Source: a virus. From it: a stretch of DNA of 35,481 nucleotides. Numbering within the stretch: position 1 is the first letter of the stretch; the number at the start of each line of letters is the position of its first letter. Position numbers and translations under genes: made by a program. This document shows, in pieces, positions 7,657-15,587 of this stretch. The DNA is taken from IMG/VR virus record IMGVR_UViG_3300030385_002032, positions 1-35,481 of that record; one strand, 5' to 3'. The notes under the pieces are model-generated. The model had not been told where the DNA came from. It did not search any database and worked only from the letters and a program-made list of their open reading frames with translations.

Positions 7657-9114
7657 CTAACGCGCAGACATTGTGCCTACATTTATAAGTCTAATCCACT
7701 TCTTAGGAGCGAATAGGATGGGAGTCCCGTAGAGCAAGACCATCCACCTGTAAGCTGGCGACAACACAGCTAAATCCATCTTCATGAGTGGCATGAGTTG
7801 TCTAAAAGTCATAACCGAGGGGGTAAGCTCACCCACATATGCCGACGAAGTAAACGGAAGCGTCAAGTTCACATCATCCACAGTGGTCACCCCACTAGCA
7901 GTCTGCGAAGAAGCAGGAACCTTCAGAATCAAAGAGTGCAAAGCAGCAGCTGGCACAGAAACTGTAGAACTAGATCCTGCCATAGCAGCACTTCGATAGA
8001 TCTTGAAAAACTCAGGAGGATAAGAACCTATAGTCCCAGCATTCGTAATCGTAAGCCGCTGACAGTTGCCAGCAAGCACCTGAGCAGCACCCAAATCCGA
8101 CACAGCAACATTTGTCATCGGAGCCGACTCACCAAAGCGATTACAAGCAGTAACTATGTAACTATGACAAATGGCACCAACTGGAGCACCCTTAGCATGG
8201 TCACCAGTTGCCGTAGCAGTGGAATTACCAATAATAGAAGCAACAGCAGCTGGGGCACTAGCCGACGTAGCAGCAGCAGGAGGAGTCGGTCCCTGACGAA
8301 TAAACACGTCCGGGTTGAACTCAAGCACACCAGCCTGGGTGGCAATCGTCTGCACCGCGCTACCAATCTGACCGTTCACAGGAGCAGGCAGCTGAATACG
8401 CTCACGAGGATACAGAGTCTTGACTAGGTCACTCATCGAGCGAGTTCCAAGGAACACGTCGGTGGGAAAACCATAGTTCTCAATAACCTCATTAGCAGCT
8501 TCCTCAAGATCCGCCTCTTGAAGACTATTGCCTTCAAGGTCAATGATCATCGTGGAATCCACTAGAGCATCAAGACCGTCCCATTGCTCAGCCTCGCCGT
8601 CAAAGGCAAGAGAAGAGTCACCTTCAAAAAGATTACGCTCAACTTGCTCAAGCAACCAGAGAATACCATTCTGGTTCTCAAGCGCGATGAGGTCGCCATG
8701 CGCTGGATGCACAAGCGAAGCCTGATGGGTGACCTCACGGGTAGTTCCAAGGAACTTGACCAGCTGGGTACGACGAACATAACTACTATCCGATGAAGCA
8801 GGTAACTCACCTTCTTGAAGGAAGGGAGAATTCTGTCCACCATAATCACTAAGTTGATTGTACTCTTCGACAGTACTGTAAGCTGGGCTCTTAGGTACTT
8901 TCTTCCAAAACTTAATGTGTGACGCAGAGTAGGTTAGCACCTTAAGAGAAGCTTCTAAACTCTCCACTCTGAGTGCGGAACCACCCGTCTGGCTGCTGAC
9001 TTGATAGCCAGCCTCCAGAGCTTTGGACAGCTCTGCGATGTCCGATTCGGAACCAACACCAAACCCAGAAAGGCCGTTGTTGCTCCCTTGAAATGCGTTA
9101 AGACCAATTGTCAT
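7657..9114 (-). CDS. Major capsid protein, HK97 fold with Ig/FN3-like insertion
   Basis: This encodes 485 residues with an excellent ribosome binding site (AAGGAG, eight bases from ATG). The N-terminal 275 residues show the layout of a large-phage major capsid protein: STVEEYNQLSDYGG with FLQEGELPASSDSSYVRR (residues 80-114), LGTTREVTH (122-130), then an alpha-rich part with LLEQVERNLFEGD and FDGLDALVD-like spacing, and a P-domain-like segment with FLGTRSMSDL. Residues about 278-425 are an Ala/Ser/Thr-rich insertion with FN3-like motifs (YIVTACNRFGESAP, FFKIYRSA). The HK97-like sequence resumes at VGELTPSVMTF and ends with a short C-terminal arm. It directly follows scaffold and protease genes, as usual. 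The inserted domain would sit on the capsid surface. Confidence 0.85.
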   Translation of the reverse strand: MTIGLNAFQGSNNGLSGFGVGSESDIAELSKALEAGYQVSSQTGGSALRVESLEASLKVLTYSASHIKFWKKVPKSPAYSTVEEYNQLSDYGGQNSPFLQEGELPASSDSSYVRRTQLVKFLGTTREVTHQASLVHPAHGDLIALENQNGILWLLEQVERNLFEGDSSLAFDGEAEQWDGLDALVDSTMIIDLEGNSLQEADLEEAANEVIENYGFPTDVFLGTRSMSDLVKTLYPRERIQLPAPVNGQIGSAVQTIATQAGVLEFNPDVFIRQGPTPPAAATSASAPAAVASIIGNSTATATGDHAKGAPVGAICHSYIVTACNRFGESAPMTNVAVSDLGAAQVLAGNCQRLTITNAGTIGSYPPEFFKIYRSAAMAGSSSTVSVPAAALHSLILKVPASSQTASGVTTVDDVNLTLPFTSSAYVGELTPSVMTFRQLMPLMKMDLAVLSPAYRWMVLLYGTPILFAPKKWIRLINVGTMSAR

Positions 9115-9136
9115 TTCTATAACTCCTTAAACTCTT

Positions 9137-10006
9137 CTAACGACCGTTTCTGTGAGCCACCATCTTGTCACGCAGCGGCGCGGGAAGATGACTCGTGGTT
9201 TCGTAACGGACAACTTCGGTAGCAGAACACAAACCCTTCTGCACCATGTCCACTAGCGTGTCGGAAATCTGGCTCTTACTGAGCTGATCGCCCGAATCAC
9301 CAGAGAACGACTTTTCAAGTGCACGCATATGGCTCTTAGGCCCACGTGCGGGTGACGACTCAACCTGCTCAATACGCTGAGCTTGAAGGGTAGTAACCTC
9401 TGCAAAGTTGGAAAGCGCAGACGCAAGGGACTTCTGGAAGTCTCCCTGGGACTCAGTTTCCTTGGAGAGAGCACTAAGGACACGCGACACAACGCGAGAT
9501 TCACTAGACGTAATGGCTTTACTCACTACATCTGCAAAATTCGTAAGAAAATCTGATACTTCAAATCCCTTACGAACAGCTTCGTTATCCTTAGCATGGT
9601 CGAAAAGAGACTTCATAGCCTCTTCCTCTACCTCTTCTTCCTCGTCATCCTCGTCATCGCCCTTACACATGCCAGCAGCCTTAGCCAACACCATCTCTTC
9701 AGCAGTGAGGGCTTCACCCTTCGCTAGCTTCGTAAACACAGACTTTGCCATCGCCGCAGCGCCGTTATAGTCCGTGCCATTCTCTTCGATGTTATCGCCG
9801 CCTGCGGCTTCTTGCTTACCACCTGGCCACTCGCCCCGTGCCGAGTCGCCTCCTACACACACTTGCGAAGCAGCAGCTTCACCAGCATCTTCTTCGACCT
9901 TAGTCGTAGAAGTACCGCGTGAAGAATGCCCCTTGGCAAGCTCCTGGATATCTGCCAACGCTTTCGCAAGCGCATCCGGCTCAATCATCTTGCTATTTTC
10001 ACTCAT
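9137..10006 (-). CDS. Probable scaffolding protein
   Basis: This encodes 289 residues with AAGGAG six bases before the ATG. It is very acidic and Ala/Lys/Glu-rich, with a low-complexity acidic run (residues about 110-130, DDEDDEEEEVEEEA), helical segments with coiled-coil character (residues 130-240) and a basic C-terminus with PAPLRDKMVAHRNGR. Length, composition and its place between the prohead protease and the major capsid gene match phage capsid scaffolds, which line the inside of the procapsid and are cleaved out by the protease. No sequence motif alone proves it; an internal virion protein is the alternative. Confidence 0.65.
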   Translation of the reverse strand: MSENSKMIEPDALAKALADIQELAKGHSSRGTSTTKVEEDAGEAAASQVCVGGDSARGEWPGGKQEAAGGDNIEENGTDYNGAAAMAKSVFTKLAKGEALTAEEMVLAKAAGMCKGDDEDDEEEEVEEEAMKSLFDHAKDNEAVRKGFEVSDFLTNFADVVSKAITSSESRVVSRVLSALSKETESQGDFQKSLASALSNFAEVTTLQAQRIEQVESSPARGPKSHMRALEKSFSGDSGDQLSKSQISDTLVDMVQKGLCSATEVVRYETTSHLPAPLRDKMVAHRNGR

Positions 10007-10015
10007 GAGTTCTCC

Positions 10016-10771
10016 TTATGAACCATACAAACAAAATGCAGCTTTAGCGAATGCCTCAGCCATTTCTTTCGTTAGTGACGCCTCTTGCAGAAGCGCAACA
10101 GTTTCGTCGAAGGTCAAACTCTTAGAAGTTCGATCTTCAATCTCTTCAGTGTGCAAGCTTTCCGCAACAAGCGGGCTTCCACTGGCCTGGAGGGCCTTCT
10201 CTTCATCCTCTTCTTCCATGTCATCACAATCGTCGTGGTCTTTCTTTAAATCCCACTCTTCAGTAGACAAAGACTTAGCAATTTGTGCCCAAGTCGAAGT
10301 ATTCACAGGGGATGGCGTAATCGCAACATCCTGAATCCAACACTCTTTAATAGTAGATCCCGCACGCCGCTTAACTTTACCTTGAATAGAGAAACCAATG
10401 CGACGACTAGAACTAGAGGAATCCAATGAATTCAACAATTCCCAAATGCTATCAGCTGTCTTGTGGTTTTTAAAAAGGAAACCCTTAACCCAAAGACCAT
10501 TAGCGGTAAGACGACACTCAGTAGGTTGTCCTACTTTGTTTGAAAATCCATCCTTATGGTCATTATTAAAGTACCCATTTTTCATAAAGTATGAAAAATC
10601 AATACCTTTTTGAGACACAACCTCGCCTTGAAGATCACGGGCATCCGTAGAAGCCACGCCCTGAATCCAGCGTTTTCCAGAATCAGACGCACCATCGTCA
10701 TCACCCTTAGTGACACGGAGCGCCTGTGCAGGCAGCCAAAAATTAAAGGTATCTTTATCTATCCAAGACAT
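10016..10771 (-). CDS. Prohead maturation protease (S78-like)
   Basis: This encodes 251 residues. The core has the pattern of caudoviral prohead proteases: WIQGVASTDARDLQGEVV (residues 35-52), FNNDHKDG with candidate catalytic His72, a strand with GLWVKGFLF, and RRIGFSIQGK with candidate nucleophile Ser128, then IQDVAITPSPVN. The C-terminal 90 residues are acidic and helical and may be a delivery or scaffold-like tail. The enzyme cleaves scaffold and capsid during maturation. The ATG follows a run of seven T residues and a terminator-like hairpin, with no visible ribosome binding site, so expression is probably controlled. It lies immediately before the scaffold candidate, as expected. Confidence 0.82.
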   Translation of the reverse strand: MSWIDKDTFNFWLPAQALRVTKGDDDGASDSGKRWIQGVASTDARDLQGEVVSQKGIDFSYFMKNGYFNNDHKDGFSNKVGQPTECRLTANGLWVKGFLFKNHKTADSIWELLNSLDSSSSSRRIGFSIQGKVKRRAGSTIKECWIQDVAITPSPVNTSTWAQIAKSLSTEEWDLKKDHDDCDDMEEEDEEKALQASGSPLVAESLHTEEIEDRTSKSLTFDETVALLQEASLTKEMAEAFAKAAFCLYGS

Positions 10772-10802
10772 AAAAAAAGAGCAGACACGTACTCTGTGCC
10801 TG
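10772..10802 (-). terminator. Terminator-like hairpin abutting the protease start codon
   Basis: On the minus strand CAGGCAC (10796-10802) pairs with GTGTCTG (10782-10788; one G-U pair) around a seven-base loop, followed by CTC and seven T residues (10772-10778) that touch the ATG at 10771. The element lies within the leader made from the promoter at 10852-10880, so it would act as an attenuator rather than as an end-of-operon signal unless the protease has another promoter. Confidence 0.55.
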
Positions 10803-10851
10803 ACTCCCTATTTGGAGAACAAAAGTGGTTGAACCGTGCAGTCCAGAAAGT

Positions 10852-10880
10852 AGTTTACTTTAGTAATAGTGTAAAGTCAA
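10852..10880 (-). promoter_or_regulatory. Predicted promoter of the capsid operon
   Basis: On the minus strand TTGACT (10875-10880), 17 bases, then TAAACT (10852-10857). The same two boxes with the same spacing occur at 28190-28218. The predicted start near 10845 gives a leader of about 75 bases before the prohead protease. Confidence 0.6.
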
Positions 10881-10896
10881 GATATATGTTGACTTT
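10873..10896. promoter_or_regulatory. Inverted repeat covering the -35 box (possible operator)
   Basis: AAAGTCAA (10873-10880) and TTGACTTT (10889-10896) form a perfect 8-bp dyad with an eight-base AT-rich centre. It contains the -35 hexamer of the capsid promoter and begins right at the stop codon of the upstream gene. It could be a regulator binding site or an RNA hairpin at the end of the previous transcript. Confidence 0.45.
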
Positions 10897-11121
10897 TTAT
10901 TTCAAGTATAACAGGGGTGAGACACTCTCAGAGAGCGCTTTTGCTACTTTCATATCAAGCTTTAGGGGCACAGGCAGCTCCGTATTACACCCTTTGCACA
11001 CAACGAACGCCTGTTGATCCTTAAACAACACCACTTTTCCGCGCAGCTTCACCACGCCATTAATGCTCTTCAACACCACCTCGTGACACCGAGCACACAC
11101 CAATGAAGAAGAATGAAACAC
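10897..11121 (-). CDS. Small zinc-ribbon protein
   Basis: This encodes 74 residues, starting at GTG 11121, three bases after the TAG of the upstream gene. Two CxxC pairs (Cys9/Cys12 and Cys42/Cys45) flank a strand-rich segment (GVVKLRGKVVLF), a typical compact zinc ribbon. The C-terminal 25 residues are helical (KVAKALSESVSPLL). Proteins of this kind often bind nucleic acids or protein partners, but no specific function can be read. It is the last gene before the capsid promoter, and its stop codon touches the promoter's inverted repeat. Confidence 0.5.
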   Translation of the reverse strand: MFHSSSLVCARCHEVVLKSINGVVKLRGKVVLFKDQQAFVVCKGCNTELPVPLKLDMKVAKALSESVSPLLYLK

Positions 11122-11124
11122 GAG

Positions 11125-12219
11125 CTAATGTATTTGCACTTGAATCACACCATCTTCGGAGTGAACAACATGCTTTCTTGAAGACGAAATATCTGAGGTA
11201 TCATCCGAAACATCAGAAAACCCAGGAGTTGCTTCCCCCGCTGCCACTGGCGTGAGCCCATCATTCACATACGCCTGATAAACACTTTTATTGAACTCAG
11301 TATACAAAGACAGAAAGTTAACCAGGAGGCTAGGGTGAACATTACCTCCCTTAATCAAATCAAACGACGTATACAAACGATCATAAAACTGCAACGAAGC
11401 CGGTGCTCCACCACGGTCAAAAAAATCAACACGGTCTGACTTCACCACAGCGTATATTTCCTCAGTAGTATCCGTAATCATAGGGATAACACTACTTGGG
11501 GGAGGCAGATGTACTTTAACAGCTTCATAAACATCCGCATGAAACGCTTCTGAAGGGACCAACTGGCTCTGCAATGCAGAGGGCACAGGAAACGTATACG
11601 CTTTCTGTACAGCTAGTGGAGAACCTACCTTGGCCATAGCTGCGGAAATCTTAGTATTTCGAGAAGCAAAATAAGTATCAGAAATGAGTTCCCAACGGTA
11701 TGCTTTCTTGTTTTTGGTGTCAACAACCAAGTTCTTCTCAGGAGACACTTTGTATACCGTGTCATTCTCTGACACGTACATAGACTTGTTTATGTCCTGA
11801 ACAACCTCAGCTACTCTTTGAAAGTACGCCGTTACTGACGTATGTGGAAAACCTTTTTCAATGTCACCTTCATCCGACAACTCACCAAAACTAGCACAAC
11901 AAGACGCATTAGAAGGATGCTCTAACTCTTCTGTATGATCAGAAGTCAAAAAAGGATCCACAAAAAACCAATGGTAAGGAGCAACATGAAACCTTGGGTT
12001 CACGTAACCCAACAAAAAATGCAAGTTACCTTCCACAGTACCCAGCGTATGTGAGCAACCAGCACACGCAGGGTGCATGCATGTGTAAGACAACGATTTT
12101 GTGGAAACATCACCCAGATGCTTAACCAGGACATGAAGTTTGTCCCATTGTGAGACATCCACGACACCCCGCGAACGCAAGACAGACTCCAACCCAGACA
12201 GACATTCAGGAAACCTCAT
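11125..12219 (-). CDS. Unknown protein with Cys cluster, head-module location
   Basis: This encodes 364 residues, overlapping the previous stop by ATGA, so translation is coupled. A Cys cluster near residues 47-55 (Cys47, Cys52, Cys55) with His49 and a later Cys-Cys pair near 107 may bind metal. There is a C-terminal low-complexity Asp/Ser stretch (FSDVSDDTSDISSS) and an acidic end. No signal peptide or transmembrane segment and no recognised enzyme motif are visible. It is cotranscribed with the 391-residue gene before it. I do not recognise the family; a virion-associated or assembly role is possible by neighbourhood only. Confidence 0.45.
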   Translation of the reverse strand: MRFPECLSGLESVLRSRGVVDVSQWDKLHVLVKHLGDVSTKSLSYTCMHPACAGCSHTLGTVEGNLHFLLGYVNPRFHVAPYHWFFVDPFLTSDHTEELEHPSNASCCASFGELSDEGDIEKGFPHTSVTAYFQRVAEVVQDINKSMYVSENDTVYKVSPEKNLVVDTKNKKAYRWELISDTYFASRNTKISAAMAKVGSPLAVQKAYTFPVPSALQSQLVPSEAFHADVYEAVKVHLPPPSSVIPMITDTTEEIYAVVKSDRVDFFDRGGAPASLQFYDRLYTSFDLIKGGNVHPSLLVNFLSLYTEFNKSVYQAYVNDGLTPVAAGEATPGFSDVSDDTSDISSSRKHVVHSEDGVIQVQIH

Positions 12220-13391
12220 TGGGACAACTCCAGACGCATAGCTTCCTCCACCTGTCTCTCTTCTGCTGGAGTCAAATCATGCAAAGGCTCTGCGTGCAAC
12301 CAAGCCGAAAATTCTGCTTCCTCCACTTTCTTACTATCTAAATCACTAAGAACTGTGGGGACACCCATACGATCCGGTTTTTTTGCAATAAAAGACTTCT
12401 CAACCTGCGCGAAACGACGCCCATACGAAGCCAACAAGATTTCTCGAAGTTTATTGTCTACAAAAAAATGGATATTCTCTGAGGTCGCAAAAGCATCCTT
12501 CAACTCTTGGTTAGCCAACTTCTCTACAGAATCAGGGTGTTTTCCCAACACAAAAAGCTTATTCACAATACGTGAGTATGTGTGAGAAATGTGCCACGCC
12601 AGTAGGTATTTAGGCTGGATCTTCAACGCCTGTAAAACAGCATTCACATAAGCCAAACCAAATGGCTTACGACCATGCACCGTCTGCATGGAGAACAAGG
12701 GACTAGAGTTACTTCTGTTACGCGACTGTTCTAAAAGAAAATCAAAGAACAACGGGTCACAGTTGAACTTACGATTCAACAGGACAACCGTGTTATCCAT
12801 AAAACTGATGTCAGCAACTGTCGCGGAGATTAAATCAGGGACCAGAAAAAACGCTTGGTCTGCCAACATCAAAATGCCTGCTAGACACTTGTCTTTGTCG
12901 GATTCACTCAAAAACAATTTCGTGGCGTATTTTCTGTACGCAGTCAACTTTGAGTCACACACCCTAAGTTGGTGAGATACCCACAACGCCACATTCTCTT
13001 TCACGTCTGCGTCGAGATATACATACTTTGTAGTATCTCCCACAGAAAACCTCTCGTACCAAATACGACGAAGATTTTTAGAGTCGTACCTAGTGTTTCT
13101 AATAGTGTTTGTTTCGGCAGGAACCGCGATGTGGCGTTTCTTACCATCTTTAGTAAAAAACGATGGGTGCAGATGCGGCAGAGGTTGGTCAGGGCACATC
13201 AGTATCTCCCCTGCGTGCCTATCATAGTCTCTATTATTCTTAGGCGCATTGGTGTAACACCAGTAGTTGTGAGACTCATCCACATACCAGTACAAATACA
13301 TCCCATAATCACCACTACGAAACACATAGTCATGATCCGTCGAGACAGACTCAGGCAAACCAATAGCTTTTTTCACATCAGCAGTTGTCAT
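12216..13391 (-). CDS. Unknown 391-residue protein
   Basis: I place the start at ATG 13391 (MTTADVKKAIG); a GTG two codons earlier is also possible. It overlaps the end of the small basic gene by 14 bases and the start of the following gene by ATGA. The N-terminal 60 residues are rich in Tyr and Trp (YGMYLYWYVDESHNYWCYTN). The central part is helical with many Lys/Arg (KLTAYRKYATKLFLSESDKD). The C-terminal 50 residues are acidic helices (LTPAEERQVEEAMRLELSQ). There is a faint resemblance in residue order to topoisomerase IB or tyrosine-recombinase catalytic domains (AVLQALKIQPKYLLAWHISH), but the catalytic set is not evident, so no function is assigned. Confidence 0.45.
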   Translation of the reverse strand: MTTADVKKAIGLPESVSTDHDYVFRSGDYGMYLYWYVDESHNYWCYTNAPKNNRDYDRHAGEILMCPDQPLPHLHPSFFTKDGKKRHIAVPAETNTIRNTRYDSKNLRRIWYERFSVGDTTKYVYLDADVKENVALWVSHQLRVCDSKLTAYRKYATKLFLSESDKDKCLAGILMLADQAFFLVPDLISATVADISFMDNTVVLLNRKFNCDPLFFDFLLEQSRNRSNSSPLFSMQTVHGRKPFGLAYVNAVLQALKIQPKYLLAWHISHTYSRIVNKLFVLGKHPDSVEKLANQELKDAFATSENIHFFVDNKLREILLASYGRRFAQVEKSFIAKKPDRMGVPTVLSDLDSKKVEEAEFSAWLHAEPLHDLTPAEERQVEEAMRLELSQ

Positions 13392-13584
13392 AACCACCCA
13401 GTTTGTACGCAGGAAGACCAGTCCACGGATCTTTAGTAGGAACCAATTCTCCCAATTTAACTAACTGCTTTATTTTGGCAGAAGAAACACCAAAGCGCAA
13501 AAGGCTCAGTTTATTCACCAAGCCTTTCTTACCAGCGAACCGCAAAAATGTCCGGGTGGGACTAGACAGCCTTGTCTTCTTCAT
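13378..13584 (-). CDS. Small basic protein, possible helix-turn-helix
   Basis: This encodes 68 residues, strongly basic at the N-terminus (MKKTRLSSPTRTFLRF). The middle (LSLLRFGVSSAKIKQLVKLG) has the helix-turn-helix-like spacing of a small DNA-binding domain, followed by a wing-like ELVPTKDPWTGLPAYKLG. It overlaps the preceding gene by 23 bases and the following one by 14, consistent with a compact operon. It may bind DNA, but this rests only on secondary-structure reading. Confidence 0.4.
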   Translation of the reverse strand: MKKTRLSSPTRTFLRFAGKKGLVNKLSLLRFGVSSAKIKQLVKLGELVPTKDPWTGLPAYKLGGYDNC

Positions 13585-13867
13585 TGAGATAATCCAACAA
13601 ATATCCCCTAATGTGCGACCTAAGCATCTTTACCGTGTGCGGAGAATCCTTCTTATGATCAGGCCATATCTCTAAAGCTACATCTTTAACTAAGTCGTCT
13701 TTCAATATTGGCAAAGCCGCAAGAAGACGCAACACGCCATCTTTATTGTCTAAATCAAAATTGTACAGCTGCGCCGACTTCTTTAGGTCTGGAGAAGAGG
13801 CAGACAACATAACAGACGACAAATCGTCATCAAAGAAAGAATCTAAGTTAAGTTTAAATTCAGACAT
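13562..13867 (-). CDS. Small acidic helical protein
   Basis: I place the start at ATG 13867 (MSEFKLNLDSFFDDDL), giving 101 residues; a TTG three codons earlier overlaps the previous stop codon. The N-terminus is acidic, and the rest is helical with HTVKMLRSHIRGYLLDYLNEED at the end (shown in part). No motif is recognised. It directly follows the trypsin-like protease gene, and translation is probably coupled to it. Function unknown. Confidence 0.4.
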   Translation of the reverse strand: MSEFKLNLDSFFDDDLSSVMLSASSPDLKKSAQLYNFDLDNKDGVLRLLAALPILKDDLVKDVALEIWPDHKKDSPHTVKMLRSHIRGYLLDYLNEEDKAV

Positions 13868-13872
13868 GGTAC

Positions 13873-14607
13873 TCAACCAAACACAGACTGTATTCTATAA
13901 TGCAAAATAAACTCTCGCACAACGTCTAAATGAATACTCAAACCTATATGCCACGGACCAGCTCTAGACACAACCCCAACAAGCTCGTTACGACTGTTCA
14001 GAACAGGACCACCTGAATTTCCAAAATACACTTGTGCGGAATGTTGCACATACAACACACCCCCACCCGCTCCTGCGTGTGACCGACGGGCCGCATTAGA
14101 CACAACGCCAGCAGTCAGACTCCAACCCATGCCTGCGGGGTGCCCCATTACCACAACATTCTCTCCAGGTAACGCAGCCACTGGAGACAAGTCTATTGAA
14201 GCATGCAAAAACACAGGAAATTCCCCAGGAGCAAGCGTAAGCAACGCCAAATCATTCTGTATGTCTAAAGCAGACACCACAAACATGTGCCAACGTGCGT
14301 TAGAAAAATCACCAGCAGTATCCACGTAATCTTGAAACGTGCCGATACGAACCTCTGTATTTGCTTCACCGATTTCCGTGCGGTGCGTCACACAATGTGC
14401 AGCCGTGAGAACTTCAGATCTAGATATAAAAGAACCAGTACAATAGATGCGATGCGCATCCGTAGGCGACCCAGGCACAGGAGCAACAAGAGCAGCAACC
14501 GAATGACTTAGGTATTCAACTGCTCTGGGAGTTCTAGTAAACTGGGGAGGGTTGCTTAGACAACCCGAAAAAAACAAAAAGAGGCAAAAAAATCCTAGCT
14601 TTTTCAA
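13873..14607 (-). CDS. Trypsin-like serine protease with lipoprotein signal
   Basis: This encodes 244 residues, starting at TTG 14607 with GGGAG six bases upstream. The N-terminus is MKKLGFFCLFLFFSGC: two Lys, a hydrophobic run and a near-lipobox (FSG-Cys16), indicating export and lipid attachment. The catalytic triad of the chymotrypsin/trypsin (S1) fold is complete: LTAAHC (His71), NDLALL (Asp119) and FGNSGGPV (Ser198). Cys56 and Cys72 flank the His as the usual disulfide pair. A typical C-terminal NELVGVVS strand follows. It probably acts outside the cytoplasm on a periplasmic or surface protein. Such an exported protease within a head operon is unusual; a lysis, superinfection or host-envelope role is possible. 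It has no known phage-specific signature. Confidence 0.8.
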   Translation of the reverse strand: MKKLGFFCLFLFFSGCLSNPPQFTRTPRAVEYLSHSVAALVAPVPGSPTDAHRIYCTGSFISRSEVLTAAHCVTHRTEIGEANTEVRIGTFQDYVDTAGDFSNARWHMFVVSALDIQNDLALLTLAPGEFPVFLHASIDLSPVAALPGENVVVMGHPAGMGWSLTAGVVSNAARRSHAGAGGGVLYVQHSAQVYFGNSGGPVLNSRNELVGVVSRAGPWHIGLSIHLDVVREFILHYRIQSVFG

Positions 14608-14691
14608 GGGACACTCCCAAATGTGCGTATGTTAGATGATGCTCTATCTCATAAAGTAACAGTAATAAACGAAACCATTGACTTCGTAAAA

Positions 14692-15192
14692 CTAAGAAAT
14701 AGTTTTGGAGCGACCAGGAACGCTGCTACCGCCAAAACCGGCATTATAATTAAGTTCCTCAGCCATCTGGGCACGAACTATTTTAGACACCAAAGCAGCC
14801 TCATCGTCCGTAACCTTAAGCAACGTACTTCTGACATGTGCCAACATGCCACCATCAACAAAAGCAAACTGCGTCGGGAACAGCACGCTAAGGATTGCCT
14901 CCTCCTGCGATGTCAGACCAACTCCTGTCTTCGCTTTTCTAATAGCATCCAGAACACAATGTTTGGCATAATCAAAGTCCAAACGCCCGTCAGGATACCT
15001 ACGAAATATTAGATTACCAGAAACACGATCATGCGGGGTACGATACTGCTGTACCGGAACATTGGGCAAATGCCCCTCTGCATGCTCTGTTAACTTATAG
15101 TCAGTTGTTCCCTTTTCTTCTGACTTGCTAAGGAGTTCTTTGTTGCGCTCAATGAACCTAACAGGCACACGAGGCAGATTTCCACTATTCAT
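14692..15192 (-). CDS. Unknown 166-residue protein
   Basis: The ATG overlaps the stop of the previous gene (ATGA). The N-terminal 70 residues are polar and look disordered (NSGNLPRVPVRFIERNKELL). Residues 75-150 are helical with DYAKHCVLDAIRKAK, TSQEEAILSVLFP and DDEAALVSKIVRAQMAEELN. The C-terminus is Gly/Ser-rich and basic. No motif is recognised. It belongs to the gene run that begins after the portal and ends before the exported protease, so a virion or assembly role is a guess. Confidence 0.4.
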   Translation of the reverse strand: MNSGNLPRVPVRFIERNKELLSKSEEKGTTDYKLTEHAEGHLPNVPVQQYRTPHDRVSGNLIFRRYPDGRLDFDYAKHCVLDAIRKAKTGVGLTSQEEAILSVLFPTQFAFVDGGMLAHVRSTLLKVTDDEAALVSKIVRAQMAEELNYNAGFGGSSVPGRSKTIS

Positions 15193-15587
15193 TCTTTATT
15201 CTCCAAATACAATCCAGTCTCTAACGACTTACGCGTTTGTTTGTCCTTTCTGGGAACAAACAAAGACCGAGAGCCAATACCACCAGCTGCTGGCCTAGTT
15301 TTCTTACTTTCTTTAGAAGTTTTGCCAGAAAGAGCCTCACCCTTCTTCTTTCCCGCTTCTGATTCTTTCTTTCCGCTACCTTTACTGTCTAGGTATGACT
15401 TGTACTCTTCATTAGTTTTAAAATAACGATACTGTGGAGACCCATCTTTGTCAGTACCCGTAACAACACGAGCTACAAAACTTCCACCGCGCATCTCACC
15501 GCGTGTTTTTTGACGAACCAGATGAACACTACGACGCTCAACAGCTCCAGCTTTCCGCACAGATTCTTGTTTTATAAACAGTTTCAT
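15189..15587 (-). CDS. Small basic Lys-rich protein
   Basis: I place the start at ATG 15587, overlapping the previous stop as ATGA; a TTG three codons further upstream is less likely. It encodes 132 residues, highly basic, with Lys/Ser/Gly-rich linker-like sequence (SGKKESEAGKKKGEALSGK, residues about 69-87) between a strand-rich N-terminal half (VVTGTDKDGSPQYRYFKTNE) and a basic C-terminal end. DNA-binding or internal virion packing is plausible from composition. No family is recognised. Confidence 0.4.
   Translation of the reverse strand: MKLFIKQESVRKAGAVERRSVHLVRQKTRGEMRGGSFVARVVTGTDKDGSPQYRYFKTNEEYKSYLDSKGSGKKESEAGKKKGEALSGKTSKESKKTRPAAGGIGSRSLFVPRKDKQTRKSLETGLYLENKE

Noticed and set aside
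9774-10334. Plus-strand frame of 186 codons opposite scaffold and protease genes
   Set aside because: A Ser/Ala-rich antisense shadow of the acidic scaffold and protease genes, both of which have good ribosome binding sites or motifs.
12216-13391. Topoisomerase IB or tyrosine-recombinase assignment
   Set aside because: Residue order is faintly similar in the C-terminal half, but the catalytic Arg/Lys/Arg/His/Tyr set cannot be placed, so no function is claimed.
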